Assembly (NCBI GenBank): GCA_001179505.1 | Contig: CDMY01000243.1 | Coordinates: 384,066-448,065, forward strand | DNA length: 64,000 nt | Direction of reading: 5' to 3' | From: Vitrella brassicaformis | Taxonomy: Eukaryota; Sar; Vitrellaceae | Shown here: positions 35,688-48,642 of the stretch, piece after piece | Numbering within the stretch: position 1 is the first letter of the stretch | How the letters are laid out: each line of letters begins with the position of its first letter | Translations under genes and position numbers: made by a program | Notes under the pieces: generated by a model | Databases searched by the model: none | Told to the model about the DNA's origin: nothing | What the model saw: the letters and a program-made list of their open reading frames with translations, nothing else

Positions 35688-38600
35688 ATGAGTGACAAAC
35701 GAATCTGCCGCTTCTTCCTCAACGGGTCAGACACACACCACTCACCCGCTGGATTGACATCAGCCAGCCACTGTTGCCCTGTGTGTGTGTTTGTGTGTAC
35801 GTGTTGCAGGTTCTGCAGGGAAGGCGAATCATGCCCCTACTCTCACGACGTAGGAAACACAAACCACCGATGGATAGACGGATTGCCTGCAGGCCTTGCT
35901 GCCAGCCTCTCCCGCTCACCGACTGTTTGTTTCTCTGTGTTCTTGTGTGAATTGCTTTGTTTGTCCCCCCTCCCTTCGTCCGTCGTCCGTCCCTCCCTGG
36001 CTGCCACATAACATACAAACAACCATCCACCCGTGCTGTAGGTCAAGTCGGTGGGTCGCAGGAGCGAGGTGACGGGCATCAAGGTGGGGATGGACGCCCG
36101 CAAGCGGTACATAGAGGCGCGCAACGAGACGACGGGGGCGCTGCGTGAGTTTGCTGACTATGGCGAGGCGGCCGAGGCGCTGGGTGTGGACCAGAGTCAG
36201 GTCATCATCAAGGTCGCCGCCCGCAACCACCGCGACAAGATCCTCAAGATCAAAGGAGACGAGTGGACATTCACCGAGATACACACCGACAAGAGGTCCC
36301 ACCAACAGCTCACCAACGGCTCATCGGCCGCTGGTGGCCCCACTCCCCGGGACCGACCGGACCGAGACCGGTTGGAACGGGACCGGGACCGTAATCGGGA
36401 CCGGTCGGACCGGGAAAGCGACCTGGTGGCGAGTAGCTCACGGCCCAAGCTGCCTCTGCCCCATCTGACTCCACCCCTCCCACGCAGGGACGGCCGCCGG
36501 GGCGACGACCCACCGCGGCGAGGGGAGGACCCCCGCAGCCGGCCGCAGCTCATGAGGTTGGGCGACAGGAGCCGGTCTGGTGGGGCCTATAGCAGCAGAG
36601 GCCCGCCAGACGACCGAGACCGCGTTATGGTGAGGGACGACAGGGACAGACTGGACCGACAGGGCGCTGGCCCGGGTCCCCCCTCGTCGGCGAGGATAAG
36701 GGATCGCGAGCCGCAAGAGCCCCTTCCTCCCCCGACAGGGAGGCGCCGGGCGCTGGGCGACGGTCCTGGTGGCCAGTCGGGCCGAGATGTGATGGTGGGT
36801 GACGCAGGGCGTCGGGGCATGGCGGACCGAAGAGGCAGGGAGGATGGGCAGGGCGGGCGGGAGACGCCCAAGGCATACGACAGGGAGAGGAGGGAGGACT
36901 CTGCCGATATGACGGGGGCGGGGCAGCAGAATCGGGGGGCTGATGGCGACAGCAGATCTGGCCAGGCCTCGCTCAAGCGGAAGCAGGATGACCGAGATGT
37001 GAGTGACCAGGACATGGACGTCAGCAGAGTGCTGGGGCTGCCTACCGTGCTGGGCGATGCACTCAAGGCGCTGCTCAAGGGTCCACCAGCAATCATCGAG
37101 GACGACAAGAGCACGGCTGCCGAGGCGGCCCGATCGTCCGAGAGGCACGTCGTCTCGTTGAGCCCTGTGGAGGTCATCCGGTGCTCCATCCTGCAGACCC
37201 TGCGATCAAAGGGCGGCTGGGGGGTGGAGGCCGGGCCCGCCATCAAGAGGGCAGCCGGGCCGGACGGCGATGCTGTCGCTGTGCCCTTCAATGGGAAGCA
37301 GAGGCCCAACGCCATCCTGCCGCTCTTGACGTTTGGCGAGCTGCCCTTCCACCTGTACGAGTCACGGGCGGCGCATGAGGAGGGCCGACCCTGGCAGGAG
37401 TCACCCCAACCACCGCCAGCAGCAGCAGCAGTAGCAGCAGCAACGGCAGGAGGAGAAGCCAAGATGGACACGTCAGAGAGTGCAGGTGGAATTCCACCTG
37501 TCAGTGCTGACACTCTGGTAGCCTGGCTGATTGACGAGCCCGAGCGAAACGTTCGGCTTCGCATCACTCTGGGTGCTGATGTGCCTCTAATGATCCCCAA
37601 GGGCTCAGCGGCACCTGCTGCTGCCGCCGCTGCTGCAGCATCGTCGGCATCACCGTCACCGTCAGCGTCAGCAAGGGATGGCGAGGTTCTGGTCAAGGCG
37701 GGCGGTTTGTGGTGTTTCCTCTACCATGAGTGTCGGCGCATGACGTACGATCAGGACGCCATCGCATCCAAGGGCTACGAGTTCGTGGAGGGCGACGCGC
37801 AGAAGGCTGTCCGTGAGGTGCTGTGGGGCAGACACGAGCCGACCTTGCCAGCAGGCCACACCGTAGCAGCGGAGGTTGATTTCGTCGACAGATGTGGCCG
37901 TCCGGCCTTGCCCCCCGCCGCGTCGAGTGTGCCCACCCCTGAGCCATCCCCTATCTCAAGCCTGCCTGGCATCAATCCACCTCTGGGCGGTGCCTCTCCA
38001 GCTCGTGGGGAGTCGGGCCTGCCGTCGCTGTCGCCATCTGGGTCGCCCACCCCTGGTGGCACCGGTGGCGAGGGTGCGGAGAGCGGTGCGTCGCAGGACA
38101 ACGCCCCCTGCATGCAGTGTGCATGGTTCCAGAACGAGCTGGAGAGGAAGGTCACACTCATCAACCAACTCAGGGAACAAAGGTAAGTAGGCAGGGAGCG
38201 AGAAAGGGAGAAAGGGAGACAAGACAACTAACTAGCAAGAGAGACAGACAGGGAGGGAGGGAGGTGTACTCAGCGACAGCTGTATGTGTCCCGTCTGTCT
38301 GTCTGTCTGTCTGTGTGTCTGTTAACGAACCGAGTAGTGCGAGTGATGAGCGTGCGACAGTAGGCGAGTACGAGAAGAAGCTGCGGTCGCTGACTGAGGC
38401 CCTCGAGCAGGAGAGGGAGTAAGCCAGGCCAGGCCAGCCAGGAAGGGAGCAAGGAGATGCATCTGCATCACATCACATACACACATCTGTGGGCGTGGGC
38501 GTGTGTGACTTACTGTGTGTAGGCGTGGTCAGAGGTTGTCTAGGAGTCTCGACAAGACCGAGCAGGAGTTGGCCGACAAGACTCAACAGCTCGCCACTGC

Positions 38601-40101
38601 ACAACAGGACGTTGCTGCACGCACGCTAGACTAGTAAGCACGCCCTGCCACACCACCACCTTATGGAGGGGGCGCGCATATGTGACGTACGTACGTCACT
38701 TCTTGTCATGGTGCCTGCCTGCCTGCCTGCAGCAAGCGGCTGCTGGCCAAGCACGATCTGGAAACGCAGAAACACGCCAAGTGAGGATGATTTCTATCCC
38801 ATCGATGAGGGATGACGAGCCCAGCCAGCCTTGCAAGGGAGTAAAGTGCCAATGTTTTTTTGTGCGGCGTGCGTCTGCGTGTCCGTCCGTGTGTGTCAGG
38901 CTGAGTGACGAGTTGAAGGAGACGCAGGATCGGCTGCAGGCCGCGGAGAACCAAAACAGGTGGGTAATGATTGTCGTGCACTGAGAGGGAGGGAGGGAGG
39001 AGTGGCAACCAGGCAGACAGGCAGGCAGAGGCAGCGAATCAATGAGGTGGATAGACGAGCGAGTAAGGGAGGCATCAGATTGCTGTGGGCGGGTGAGGCA
39101 GGAGGCAGGTATGGTTGGTAATATTGGTTGCCACCCGTCCACCCATCCATCGGGCTGGCTGGGCTGGGCTGCTCTCTATCTACTCAATAATCTATCTCCT
39201 ACTGCCCTCTCTGAGTGCATTGATTGCGGCGAGGCGAGCGAGACGAGGCAGCGCAGCAAGCCATCCATTCAGAGCGTATTTATTATCTATCATCCATCCC
39301 ATTATCCATCATCAAGGGTGCCTTGCCTGCCCACCTGCCTTGGTCAATCATGATGGTGGCTGTTGTCCTTGCTGTCCTTCTTCATGTGTGGCGTACCCTA
39401 CCTGCCTACCTACACTACCACCGCCAGGTCATCGGCTACGACATCCGCTCAGGCCGGCCAAACAAATGCAGGACCACAACAGCAGCAACGGCAAGGGGAG
39501 GGCGGAGCGGCGGCAGCTGCAGCAGCTGGTGGTGGTAATGGTGGTAGCGGTGTGTCCCAACAAACGCAGCAGCCACCCCCGGTAGCGCCGACCAGCAATG
39601 ATGGGTCTGACGCAGCGGCAGCAAGGTGTGTCTGTGCGAGGGTGGGCGAGTGGGTGGATGGACGGATGATGGTCCGGTCCGTCTACATAAATTACATCCA
39701 CGGAGAGAGAGAGAGAAAGACAGTCTGCGTACGTATGTCTCAGGCCTGTCTGTCTCTGTCTGTCTGTTTGTTTGTGTGGTCGAATGTTTGTGTGTGTCTG
39801 TATCCGTCGTCCGTCCGTCGGTCGTCAGTTTCGAGCGTGAGATATCGGATGCGTACGTGCGTCATCAGCAGCAGTGCGAGCAGATGCAACTCATCTACCA
39901 CGAACAGTAAGCAAGCAAGGCAGCAAGGCAGGAAGGAACCATCCTACCAGTGACGCCAGCACATCTCGTGTGTGTGTGTGTAGGTTGAGTGAGCGTGACC
40001 ACCGTCTTCAGCAGCTGCACGAGCAGCTGCAGTGGCTGCCCCGCCCCCCAGCCCCCAACATGCCACCGCCGCATCGCATACCCGCACCCTTCAGACCATA
40101 G
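35688..40101 (+). CDS. CCCH zinc-finger coiled-coil protein with Arg/Asp-rich region
   Basis: The N-terminus holds one CCCH finger built across intron 1: CRFFLNGFCREGESCPYSH (C-x7-C-x5-C-x3-H), starting at residue 7. Then comes a folded-looking stretch (GIKVGMDARKRYIEARNETT, EFADYGEAAEALGV, VIIKVAARNHRDKI). The large exon 36042-38182 next encodes a long RD/RE-rich region (RDRPDRDRLERDRDRNRDR and more), like SR-related splicing factors, and Ala/Pro-rich linkers. The last third is coiled coil spread over short exons (GEYEKKLRSLTEALEQERE; SLDKTEQELADKTQQL; LSDELKETQDRLQAAENQNR; EREISDAYVRHQQQCEQM), ending in a Pro-rich tail (HRIPAPFRP). A nuclear RNA-processing role is inferred from finger plus RD repeats. 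I recognise no exact orthologue. Confidence 0.75.
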
Positions 40102-40744
40102 AGAGAGAGATCGAGTGCTGGACCGAGGGGTGGATTGATTGATGGGTGTGGTGAATGCAATGCCCACCCTTGATTCAGTGGGTACTACAGTACCTGCCTA
40201 CCTTGCTACCTACCGAGGGGAATCAACCAAGGCCTCGCATGAGAGAGGAAGAGATCAGTGGAACGGAGCGGACGGAGCAAGACAAAGGTCGTCGATGCGG
40301 ACCGACCGGCGGGGGGAGAAGTGTGTGCTTGGTCAGCTATGTAAGCAGCCTCGAGAGGGAGGGAATGCAGGCGCGGTGTGTGGTAATGCTGCGGCTGCAT
40401 GTTGGTGGACGGATGGATGGACGGATGCATCGGTGCATTCCATTCACGGACGCGTGAGTGATTTCTGTGGAGTGAGTGGGCTAGGTAGGAGTGAGCGACT
40501 GGCTGAGTGAGTGAGTGAGTGACCGCGTCCATGCGTGACTTGCATGATGGATGGATGGATGGGTGTATCCATCCATCCATCGAGGACACATCACATCACA
40601 GTACTCTTCAAGTATGTGTTATGTGTGTGTGAATCACGGAGATAGATGAAGTCACTCCCTCCCTCTCTCACAAGAGACTGCCTGTACATATGTACAGGCA
40701 TGCGCCGTCCATGGAATGGATGCATGGCCATCGATTATTTCACT
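40102..40744. other. Convergent intergenic region
   Basis: This lies between the CCCH coiled-coil and ALG2 3' ends. GGAT repeats near 40405-40425 and 40550-40580 can pair as imperfect inverted repeats with nearby ATCC repeats. GTGA repeats occur near 40505-40520. No gene is supported. Confidence 0.55.
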
Positions 40745-42967
40745 TCAGGCTTGCTTTCTTGGCGTGTCCACAATGTCTTCAAGTTGGTCTGCGAATGCTT
40801 CCAGGCTGTAGGCCTCTCGCACGCGGCTCTTGGCAGCCTGACACCACCCCTGGTAGACTTGTGGCTGTCTCGTTTTGCTGTCCAGCACCCTCTGCATGGC
40901 GGTGGCGAAACTACTGGAATCATCCTCACACAAGAAGCCCTGCCAACAGACAGACAGACAGACAGACAGCAGAGAGGACAATGGAATGCATCAGTGGCTC
41001 CTATGCCCTCACTTGTGAGACACCCTTTGTTTTATGTCTGGCTGTCTGCCTGCCTGTCTGTCTGTACATACATACATACCGTTTGTCCGTCGATGACGGT
41101 CTCCCTGGGCCCCCCCGAATTGGACGCGATGACCACCGTGCCAACCGCCATGGCCTCACACGGCACCTTGAGTACATATATGGCACATACAGCCACACAT
41201 GAGAAAGGCAGGTAGCTGGATAAATGGATGGATAAATGGATGGATGGATGGATGCCTCACTGCGTGAGTGACTGACCATGCCGAAGTGTTCCTGTGTGGG
41301 TGTGTAGATGAGTGCGGTGGCGTGGTAGAGCAGCGACCACCTGGCACCGTCGGTGACCGACTTGAGGAAGCAGACCTGGTCCTCTGCAATACCCAGCTCA
41401 TCCCTCCGACGCCGCAGCTCCTTCTCGTACTGGCGATTCTCGGCCACACGGATGTCATACCCACCTGCTATCACCAGACGCGCCTGCTCCGCACCTATGC
41501 CACCCTGCACACACACAGCAGCTGCGGTGATGTTGCCGACCTGAGAGAGAGGTGTCTGTGCATCAGGTTTGAGTCAGCCACCTGCTGTTTGAGCATTGCG
41601 AAAGCCTCGAGGGCCCTGGCTATGTTCTTCTTGCGTTCATAGCGGTTGAGGGAGAGGAAGTAGGTGGCCCGCTGGTCGAAGGGACACCTGATTGATGAGG
41701 GAATGTACTTGCTGTATGCAGTGTGTGGGTGTGTATGCCCACCCCTGAATGTCCTCAAGTTTGTCCTCCTTCCCCTGTGCCGCTTGGGCCAGGAAGGCAT
41801 CCACAATGGTCAGGTCCACTGGTGGGTACAGCACCACAGGAAGCCAACGACTGCACACACAACACCGACTTACTCAGGGATGGACGGACGCATAGTCATC
41901 ATCAAGAACAGCGCTTTGTCTGTGCGTGACCCGACCCACCTTAGTGAGGGAAATGTTTGTTGGAAGACGTCAACGGTGAACTGCGAGTTGGCCAGCACGA
42001 CGTCGGCACACCCTGACACGATACCCAACACAGTGGGCGCCTCGCCTCTGGTGCACTTTCTCCCTCCCTCCCTCCCTACCCGTGCTCCATTCTTCAAGTC
42101 TGTCAAGCGGCCACCTGGCATAAAGGAAGGCCAGTACACACAGACGTACATGGAGGGAGGGAGGGAGGAAACAACACTCATTCGCGTTCTCACCTCCCTA
42201 CCTCCATACCTGTACAAGCGCTTGACGAGAGAGGAGCGGTCAGTGCAGAGAAGCAAGTCGGGGAAATGACAGTAATACACCACCTGTGACACATACCGCG
42301 CACACACGACAGTCAGGCTGTTGTTCCTCGCAACCTGGTCTCTGCACATGTATCTGGCTGGCTGGCTGGCTGACTCGTTGTGTGATGCGCTTGAGCAATG
42401 GGTTGAGAGCCGCGAGCTGATCGTTGATAATGACATCGTACACACGCCCTGCAGTGCACACACCACACCACACCACACACACCACACCACACCACACCGC
42501 CCAGACAGCCAAGGCAGTCAGTCGGTGTATTCCTCTGCTTGTGGCGGTGCACAGCACAGGCACGTACATACCGACCGCTAAGTGCCACTTTGAAGACGAC
42601 ATAGACCAGTCGAACGATGGTGCAGAGGAGATGACAGCGGCCAAACACGCTGCGAGGCAGCCAGTCGCCATATACCTGCACTAACAGAGTGCCTGTCAGT
42701 GGTGGTGTGCACACACAAGTAACAAAAAGATACACACATCACATTGGAGGCAGTGCAGTGCAGTGTGCTATAGCTAATTAACAGCCATCCCATCCATGAG
42801 GTGCTTTGCTTACCATCTCTGGTTGGTGTGAAGCAGTGGTTGGGATCATGGTGGGCGGTGTAGATGACCACACTGTGGCCTTTCTTCTGCAGGCCGCATG
42901 CCGCATGCACCACCAGCTGCTCGGCACCGCCTAAACCCAGATCTGGATGAACAAACGCCACACGCAT
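40745..42967 (-). CDS. ALG2 mannosyltransferase, N-glycan core synthesis
   Basis: ALG2 adds the alpha-1,3 and alpha-1,6 mannoses to the dolichol-linked N-glycan precursor at the cytosolic ER face. The start MRVAFVHPDLGLGGAEQLVV is the family's N-terminal nucleotide-sugar fold. Then come KKGHSVVIYTAHHD, NHCF, VYDVIINDQ, YYCHFPDLLL, a conserved CADVVLANSQFTVDVF, VLYPPVDL, YFLSLNRYERKKNIARALEAFA, RLVIAGGYDIRVAENRQYEKEL, the EX7E-containing segment FGMVPCEAMAVGTVVIASNSGGP, ETVIDGQTGFLC and a helical C-terminus. About ten exons. The length is close to the usual 400 residues. Confidence 0.92.
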
Positions 42968-43002
42968 CCGGGAGATCGCTGTGGGAGGTGATCTGCTGAG
43001 AC

Positions 43003-43010
43003 TGCGAGCT
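43003..43010 (-). promoter_or_regulatory. AGCTCGCA motif in divergent promoter
   Basis: The minus strand reads AGCTCGCA in the 166 bp between ALG2 (36 bp away) and the gene starting at 43134. Confidence 0.4.
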
Positions 43011-43133
43011 GCGGGGGCTGGGGGCTCCGCGAACTTTGAAGCGCCGCAGCGCTGTAGTTGTCCGTTGTCTGTGCCGCCGCCTGCCTGCCTTGGTTGAAGG
43101 AGGAAAAGGTGTTGAGTGCAAAACCATCCCGCA

Positions 43134-43923
43134 ATGGCTACTGCTCAGGTAACGGGCAGACAGCTCATATGCATGCCGTTGCTCCCCTCAAGGGACGTAC
43201 TGACACGTGGGGCCTGCCTGCCTGCCTGTCTGTCATGTGTCGGTCTGTCTATCGGGGCCCCCGCATGTGTATCGTATGTATGTGTGCAGGTGTCTGGCGT
43301 GAATCCTCTGATGGAGAGTCAGAACCAGCCGGGTTGTCTGGGCAGCAGGTGCAGCCCTTGCGGCGCTCGCAAGGCGGCCCCCGTCCAGCAGGTCCATGCC
43401 GTGCCCCTCTACCCAGAAATGAACCAAATGACCGTCCAGACACGCACATACGCTGCACCAGCCACTGCAAGGTCCCCTGACTGACATGACACCACCCGCT
43501 CGTGTGTGTATGGCTGGTGGCTGCAGCCAGGCCTGAGGCAGCCAGAGAGAGGCACCCTGACTGATGCATGAGGCAGGCCTGCTGTAATAGCTGGTGGCGT
43601 TGGCAGCGTTTGTGTGGATGCCCTGCCTTGATGTCTCTTTCTCTGTCTGATTGTCTGCCTGCCTGTGTGTGTGTGGCTGTGCGTGTGTGTGTAGGCCTGC
43701 GATGGAGATGGCTCCGAGCATGCCGGCCATGTCTCCGCTGCCGCCCATGCAGACGCAGGCCCCAACCACCGCCAATATTTCATCGCCCAACCTCAGCGTG
43801 GTCAGTCACCAACCAAGGAGACACACAGACAGACAGACAGACAGACGACAGTAGAGGAAGGACCCACTCACTCACTCACTCACTCACTCACTAATTCACT
43901 GACTGCACGGCGGCTGTCCATCG

Positions 43924-43954
<31 letters not shown>

Positions 43955-45897
43955 ACACCGTGCGTGTCTCTCCAGATTCCGAATGCCTACGCGACGCCTC
44001 GTGTGGTCGGCGGTACGACCATGGTGTCAGCGCCTCCCCCGGCCACCGTTGTGTCCAAGGATGTTGCGGCCCTCGACACGGCCGTCCCTGTGCCGCAGCA
44101 GCAGGTCCGTGAGGTGGTAGGTGCCAAGGCGGCCCCCCCGGCCCCTCCCGCGCCCGCCATGGTGGGGCAGCAGCAGCCGCCACCCCCGCCTGTCATGCAC
44201 ATGATGATGATGGTACGCACGCCGACCAACACACACACACACACACTCACTCAGACGGACGGACGGACGGACGGACGGACGGGCAACCAACATGAGACAC
44301 GGGGGACGGACAGTGCGTGTCGGTTGGTTGGTTGAAGTCCCCGCTTGATTGTTTGCTGTTTTGTCGCCATGCAGCAGTTGCCGCCCAGCCAGAGGCGCCC
44401 TGACATGATGAACTTCATGATGCAATACGCACAGACCAAGACTGAAGTCCAAAGTCAGCCAGGGAGCCGGGAAGGAAGGGAGGGAGGGAGGCAGCGATGG
44501 TGGACCACATACCACGCCAACGACCACTTTATTTGACGGAGTGTGGTTGTGTTGTGTTGTGTTGTGTCGTATTGTGTCGCTCAGCGTGTATGCAGTTGAT
44601 CAACAAGTTGTCTCAGGAGCTGGAGATGCTCAAGAAGTCAAACGCAGACCTCCAACGACAAATCGACGAACACGAGGTCAGTAAGCGCAAAGACGGAGGC
44701 AGGTGGGTGGACACACCACACGCCGCTCCTTGTCGGCCTGTCTGTGTGTCTGCCTGCCTGCCTGCCTGCCTCCTCCTTGCCCAGCGTGAGCTGCACCCGG
44801 AGAGATTTGAGAGCCGACCTGCGGCACGGGTCTGTGGGGGACAGCTGCCACCCATCTACCGGGCGCGTGTCTCTATATTCTTGGTTGGGTGTGTGGTGTG
44901 CAGGGCGGCGGTGCTGGCGGTGTGTTGAGTGGCGTTCAGGGCGGCGATGCGTCGGACCCCATCGACGTCTACCTCAATGACTTCGTCAACGTATAACACA
45001 CCACACCACACCAAACCACACCACCACTTCGGATGGACAGCACAGCAGCATGACATGACAGCACACCCGGGACACTCGTCCATGTCTCCACCTACCCGCC
45101 TTTGTGTGTGTGTGTGTGTAGAACCATCCGGACATCAACTTGAAGATCAGCAAGGTGGATCCACCCATGTACCTACTCAACGGACAAGAGGTAGGGTAGG
45201 TAGGTAGGCGGGCACCCGTCCTCCTCCCCATCGATCCCCGTTCCTCCCTCCCCTTCAGGCGTTCATCACTGAGAAGGACGGTGTTGTGGTCATTCGCGAT
45301 GGTGTTGAGTGGAAGTCATTCATCGTCAGACACACACACTGCACACGACCCACATACATACCTCACCTGTGTCACTGCTGTGTTGTTGTGTGTCTTTGAT
45401 ACATGATGCCGTGCGCCCATCAGGACTTCATAGCCGAGGCGACGGCCCCGCCGCCGGCTGAAACCGAGGAAGCGCCGCCCGGTTAGGCAGGCAGGCAGGC
45501 AGCTAGCCAGCCTGACAGGCAGATTGCCTATGGGCGTGGTTGCTTGGTTGCTTGGTTGATTGGTTGGTTGGTTGGTTTGTGCGTGCAGCCCCGAAGCCCA
45601 AGGCCAAGACAAAGGTTGCAGCTGCCAAACCCGGAGCCAAGACCAAGGCTGCTGCTGGTGCTGGCGCTAAGGTACGTACGCACGTGCGCATGTACGTACA
45701 TGCGGATACATAATGGGTGAAGGACAAGGAAGGAGACAGACAGGAGGACGTGACTGACTGGCGCACACGCTGCTAAATCCCTCTCCTCTCCCTCCCTCCC
45801 TCCCTCCCTGTCTGTTGTTTTCATTGATTGGCTCATGCATTCAGGCGAAGCCCAAGGCTGGAGCGGCCAAGGCCAAACCAAAGGCCAAGGCCAAGTA
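43134..45897 (+). CDS. Unidentified protein: Met/Pro-rich, coiled coil, Lys/Ala/Pro tail
   Basis: I do not recognise this gene. The first exon codes only MATAQ. The next has a Cys cluster (CLGSRCSPCGARK), a possible lipidation or metal site. A Met/Pro-rich disordered part follows (MEMAPSMPAMSPLPPM; QQQPPPPPVMHMMMM), then a helix (QLINKLSQELEMLKKSNADL). After that is a compact unit over three exons: DPIDVYLNDFVN, NHPDINLKISKVDPPMYLLN, and AFITEKDGVVVIRDGVEWKS. Its alternating hydrophobic pattern ending in VVIRDG suggests a small beta domain. The last two exons are almost only Lys, Ala and Pro (PKPKAKTKVAAAKPGAKTKA), like linker-histone or microtubule-binding tails. A cytoskeletal or pellicle role is a guess. 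Confidence 0.65.
43866..43892 (+). repeat. (CTCA)n microsatellite in intron
   Basis: About seven CTCA units are followed closely by a TGTC run (about 43924-43952) inside one intron of the gene at 43134. Confidence 0.9.
44255..44281 (+). repeat. (GGAC)n microsatellite in intron
   Basis: About six to seven GGAC units lie in an intron of the gene at 43134, after a CA run. Confidence 0.9.
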
Positions 45898-46730
45898 ATT
45901 GCACAACCAATCGTACGTAGTCAGGGCGGCAGACGGACGGACTGACGGAAAGGCGGTTGCGTGATCGATACACACATACATACGTATGCATGTCATGATA
46001 AAAGGAAGGAATGTGTGCGTTCCTACTGAATGTGTGAGAGGTGAGTGAGAGGGTGTCTGTCTGTCTGTCTGTTTCTCATTTTTGGGTGAGAGTGAGTGAG
46101 CAAGCCAGCGACAGACAGACAGCTGAAGAAAGGTGTCAGGCAGACAGACAGACGGCCGGCAGGCGGGGAGGACTCAAATCAATCGATCGCTCGACAAGTC
46201 AATCGTCACTGAATACATCACCTCGCCTTGGTCAGTCGATGAATCCTGCTGGCGACATTCATCCATCATGCCATGCACACAAATGTCGTTCGTCTCTCGA
46301 ATGTCTGTCTGTCTCTGCTACCAAGTGAGACAAAGTGTCTGCACACACCCACACACATGCAATGCAATGCACCACTACCGAATTACTGCCTCTGGTCCAT
46401 ACACATGGCAGTAATTACTGCCTGCCTGCCTGCCTGCCCACCACACGTATGTATAGACACGACACACACCTACAGCAAAATGCGTGGTCGCCCGACCCCA
46501 CGAAATGGGCAGGCATTTTTCCGTCACCTCGACCGTGAGGGACAAACCACGCCACGCAGCCAGCCAGCCACGATCAATCAATCATTCACCCACGCATCCA
46601 TCCATCCATTCAGGCACACGCAGCAAGCAACATGTACGTCGTACGTACGTACGTATGCATCAATCAATACATGCATGCAGCATCTATACTCGACCCCTCA
46701 ACCGCGTGCCTCACCTTCCCTCCCCTCCCG
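45898..46730. other. Convergent intergenic region
   Basis: This 0.8 kb between two gene ends contains TGTC/GACA runs near 46053-46073 and 46105-46155 and a CTGC run near 46418-46437. No gene is supported. Confidence 0.55.
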
Positions 46731-48606
46731 TCATATGGCATTGTCATCTAAGTCTATCTCGCCCCCCCTCCCATCTTGCTGCTGCATCCGCCCGGGCACC
46801 AGACGGGCAATACGCATCACTGACGGCGACTCGCCTGCACCAACACATACATATCCACAGTGTACGCACGCACGCACGCCGGTCCCATGAGTCTGCACGG
46901 TGCCATCTCTCTGGATGCCTCTGGACATACGGCCTTTAGTTAATACAAACCTGAAGCGTCGTCATCTTCCTTGACCTGGAGCAGGCGCTGCTGCTCCTCG
47001 TCTTGGTGTGCCCCCTTGCCCACACCCCCGTACCCAATCCCACCCCTCGCGCCAAACGAGTACGTCGCCTTGGCCCGAGATAAGGACGACCGGCACGTGG
47101 GAGACACCGTGCGGTGGCGCCGCTCGCGCGTGTGCCGCTCACGCCTGGCCGGTGTCGGGTGAGCCTCGTCCTGCCCCACAGCCGCCTCGGCCGCCCTGCT
47201 ACCACGACGAGCCGCAAACGCGCTGGCCTTCCTGCCGGCAATGCCAACGTCGCGAGGTGTGTGTCCACCGTGGGAAGGCGGGATGGGTGGTGGGGTGGGT
47301 GCCTCAGCGGCCTTGTCGATGAGGGGAATGGCGCGGATGTAGTTTGCGTGTTTGGTCTTGAGCCACTCGTGCTCGGTGAGGAGTGCGGCATGGTCCCGCT
47401 GCAGCTGGGCGTACTGCTGGGTGAGTCCCTCGTGCTGCTCTCGCATGTGCGCCAGCTCCGCCCGCAGTCGGTGCACCTCGTCGCTCACAGGCGACACCGA
47501 CTCATCACGGCCACCTAATGACACATACATGTACGTATCAGACAACAACCAACGACAGACAGACAGACAGACAGAGAGCAACCACAAGGAACAAGGAACG
47601 CGCAAACCAACGGCAAGATGGCAGATAAGCTTGCTGCATGTGAGGGTTTGTTTGTCCAACGGACCTGTTGTCGTAGTGCCGGTGGCCTCGTCCCGGAGCC
47701 TCTGCACAGTGTGCTCAAGCAACTGGGGGGGGACAAGAGACATCGGCACACGCAGGCAGGGAGCACAGACAGACAGACAGACAGGGTGGTGCCGCCCGCC
47801 CGCCCGCCCCGGTGCTGCTTACCGCTACTCGTCTCTCAAGTGAGATGACTCCGCCAGTGCTGTCGAAGGATCCTATTGAAGGGAAGCCGCCACCACACTC
47901 TGCCGGTGGGGGCAGGGGTGTATGGTGGAACAGTGGGTGGCTAGTGCCAGTGGCATGGTCATATGCCATGGGGATGCCTTGGGGCGTCGTGTGTGGCATG
48001 CACGGCCCGCTGCTCCCCGCCAGCAGGTTGGGCACCGACAGACTCCTGGGTGGCCAGCCTTGGTATGGCAGCGGGGAGGGGGACGACAGCATCGCCGGCT
48101 CAGAGTGGCCAACCGTGTGGCAGTGGGGCAGCATGAACATGGACGCTGTGGCAGCAGACGGCCGGGGCACATAGGCCTCATCCGCCATCAGGTCCAGGCG
48201 GTCCCGCGAGAACTCAACTGAATCATGAGCGAAACGAACGAGCCGTACACACACAAATCAATCAACCACATGAGAGAGGGCAGTGCCAATGCTGGTGATG
48301 CTCCGATTGTGTCGCGCCCATGACGGTCGTACGTACCCAGGCGGCTGATGGGCTGTATGTGATCTAAGCAGAGGTCCAGCTCCTCACCTCGATCAGCTGC
48401 ACACACAGAGGAAGGAAAGGAGCACAAGTATGCATGTGTACATCCCAGAACCGGGTGGGCGTCAGGTCAGGCCGCTGATGCCTTCCCGTCAGCCCAGCCC
48501 TCTCACCTCCTTTCGGCGAATCGAGGGACATGTCCTGGACCAAGTCTGCGAAACTGACGTCATTCACACGTAAATCAAAGCCTACACACACGCACGCACA
48601 CACACA

Positions 48607-48642
<36 letters not shown>

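Noticed and set aside
35780-36042. Second short gene within the first introns of the CCCH coiled-coil gene
   Set aside because: The open frames here are intron sequence; the finger exon at about 35811 joins cleanly to both neighbours.
40545-40585. Hairpin from GGAT and ATCC repeats as a structured RNA or terminator
   Set aside because: It is made only of complementary tetranucleotide repeats; no conserved stem or flanking signal.
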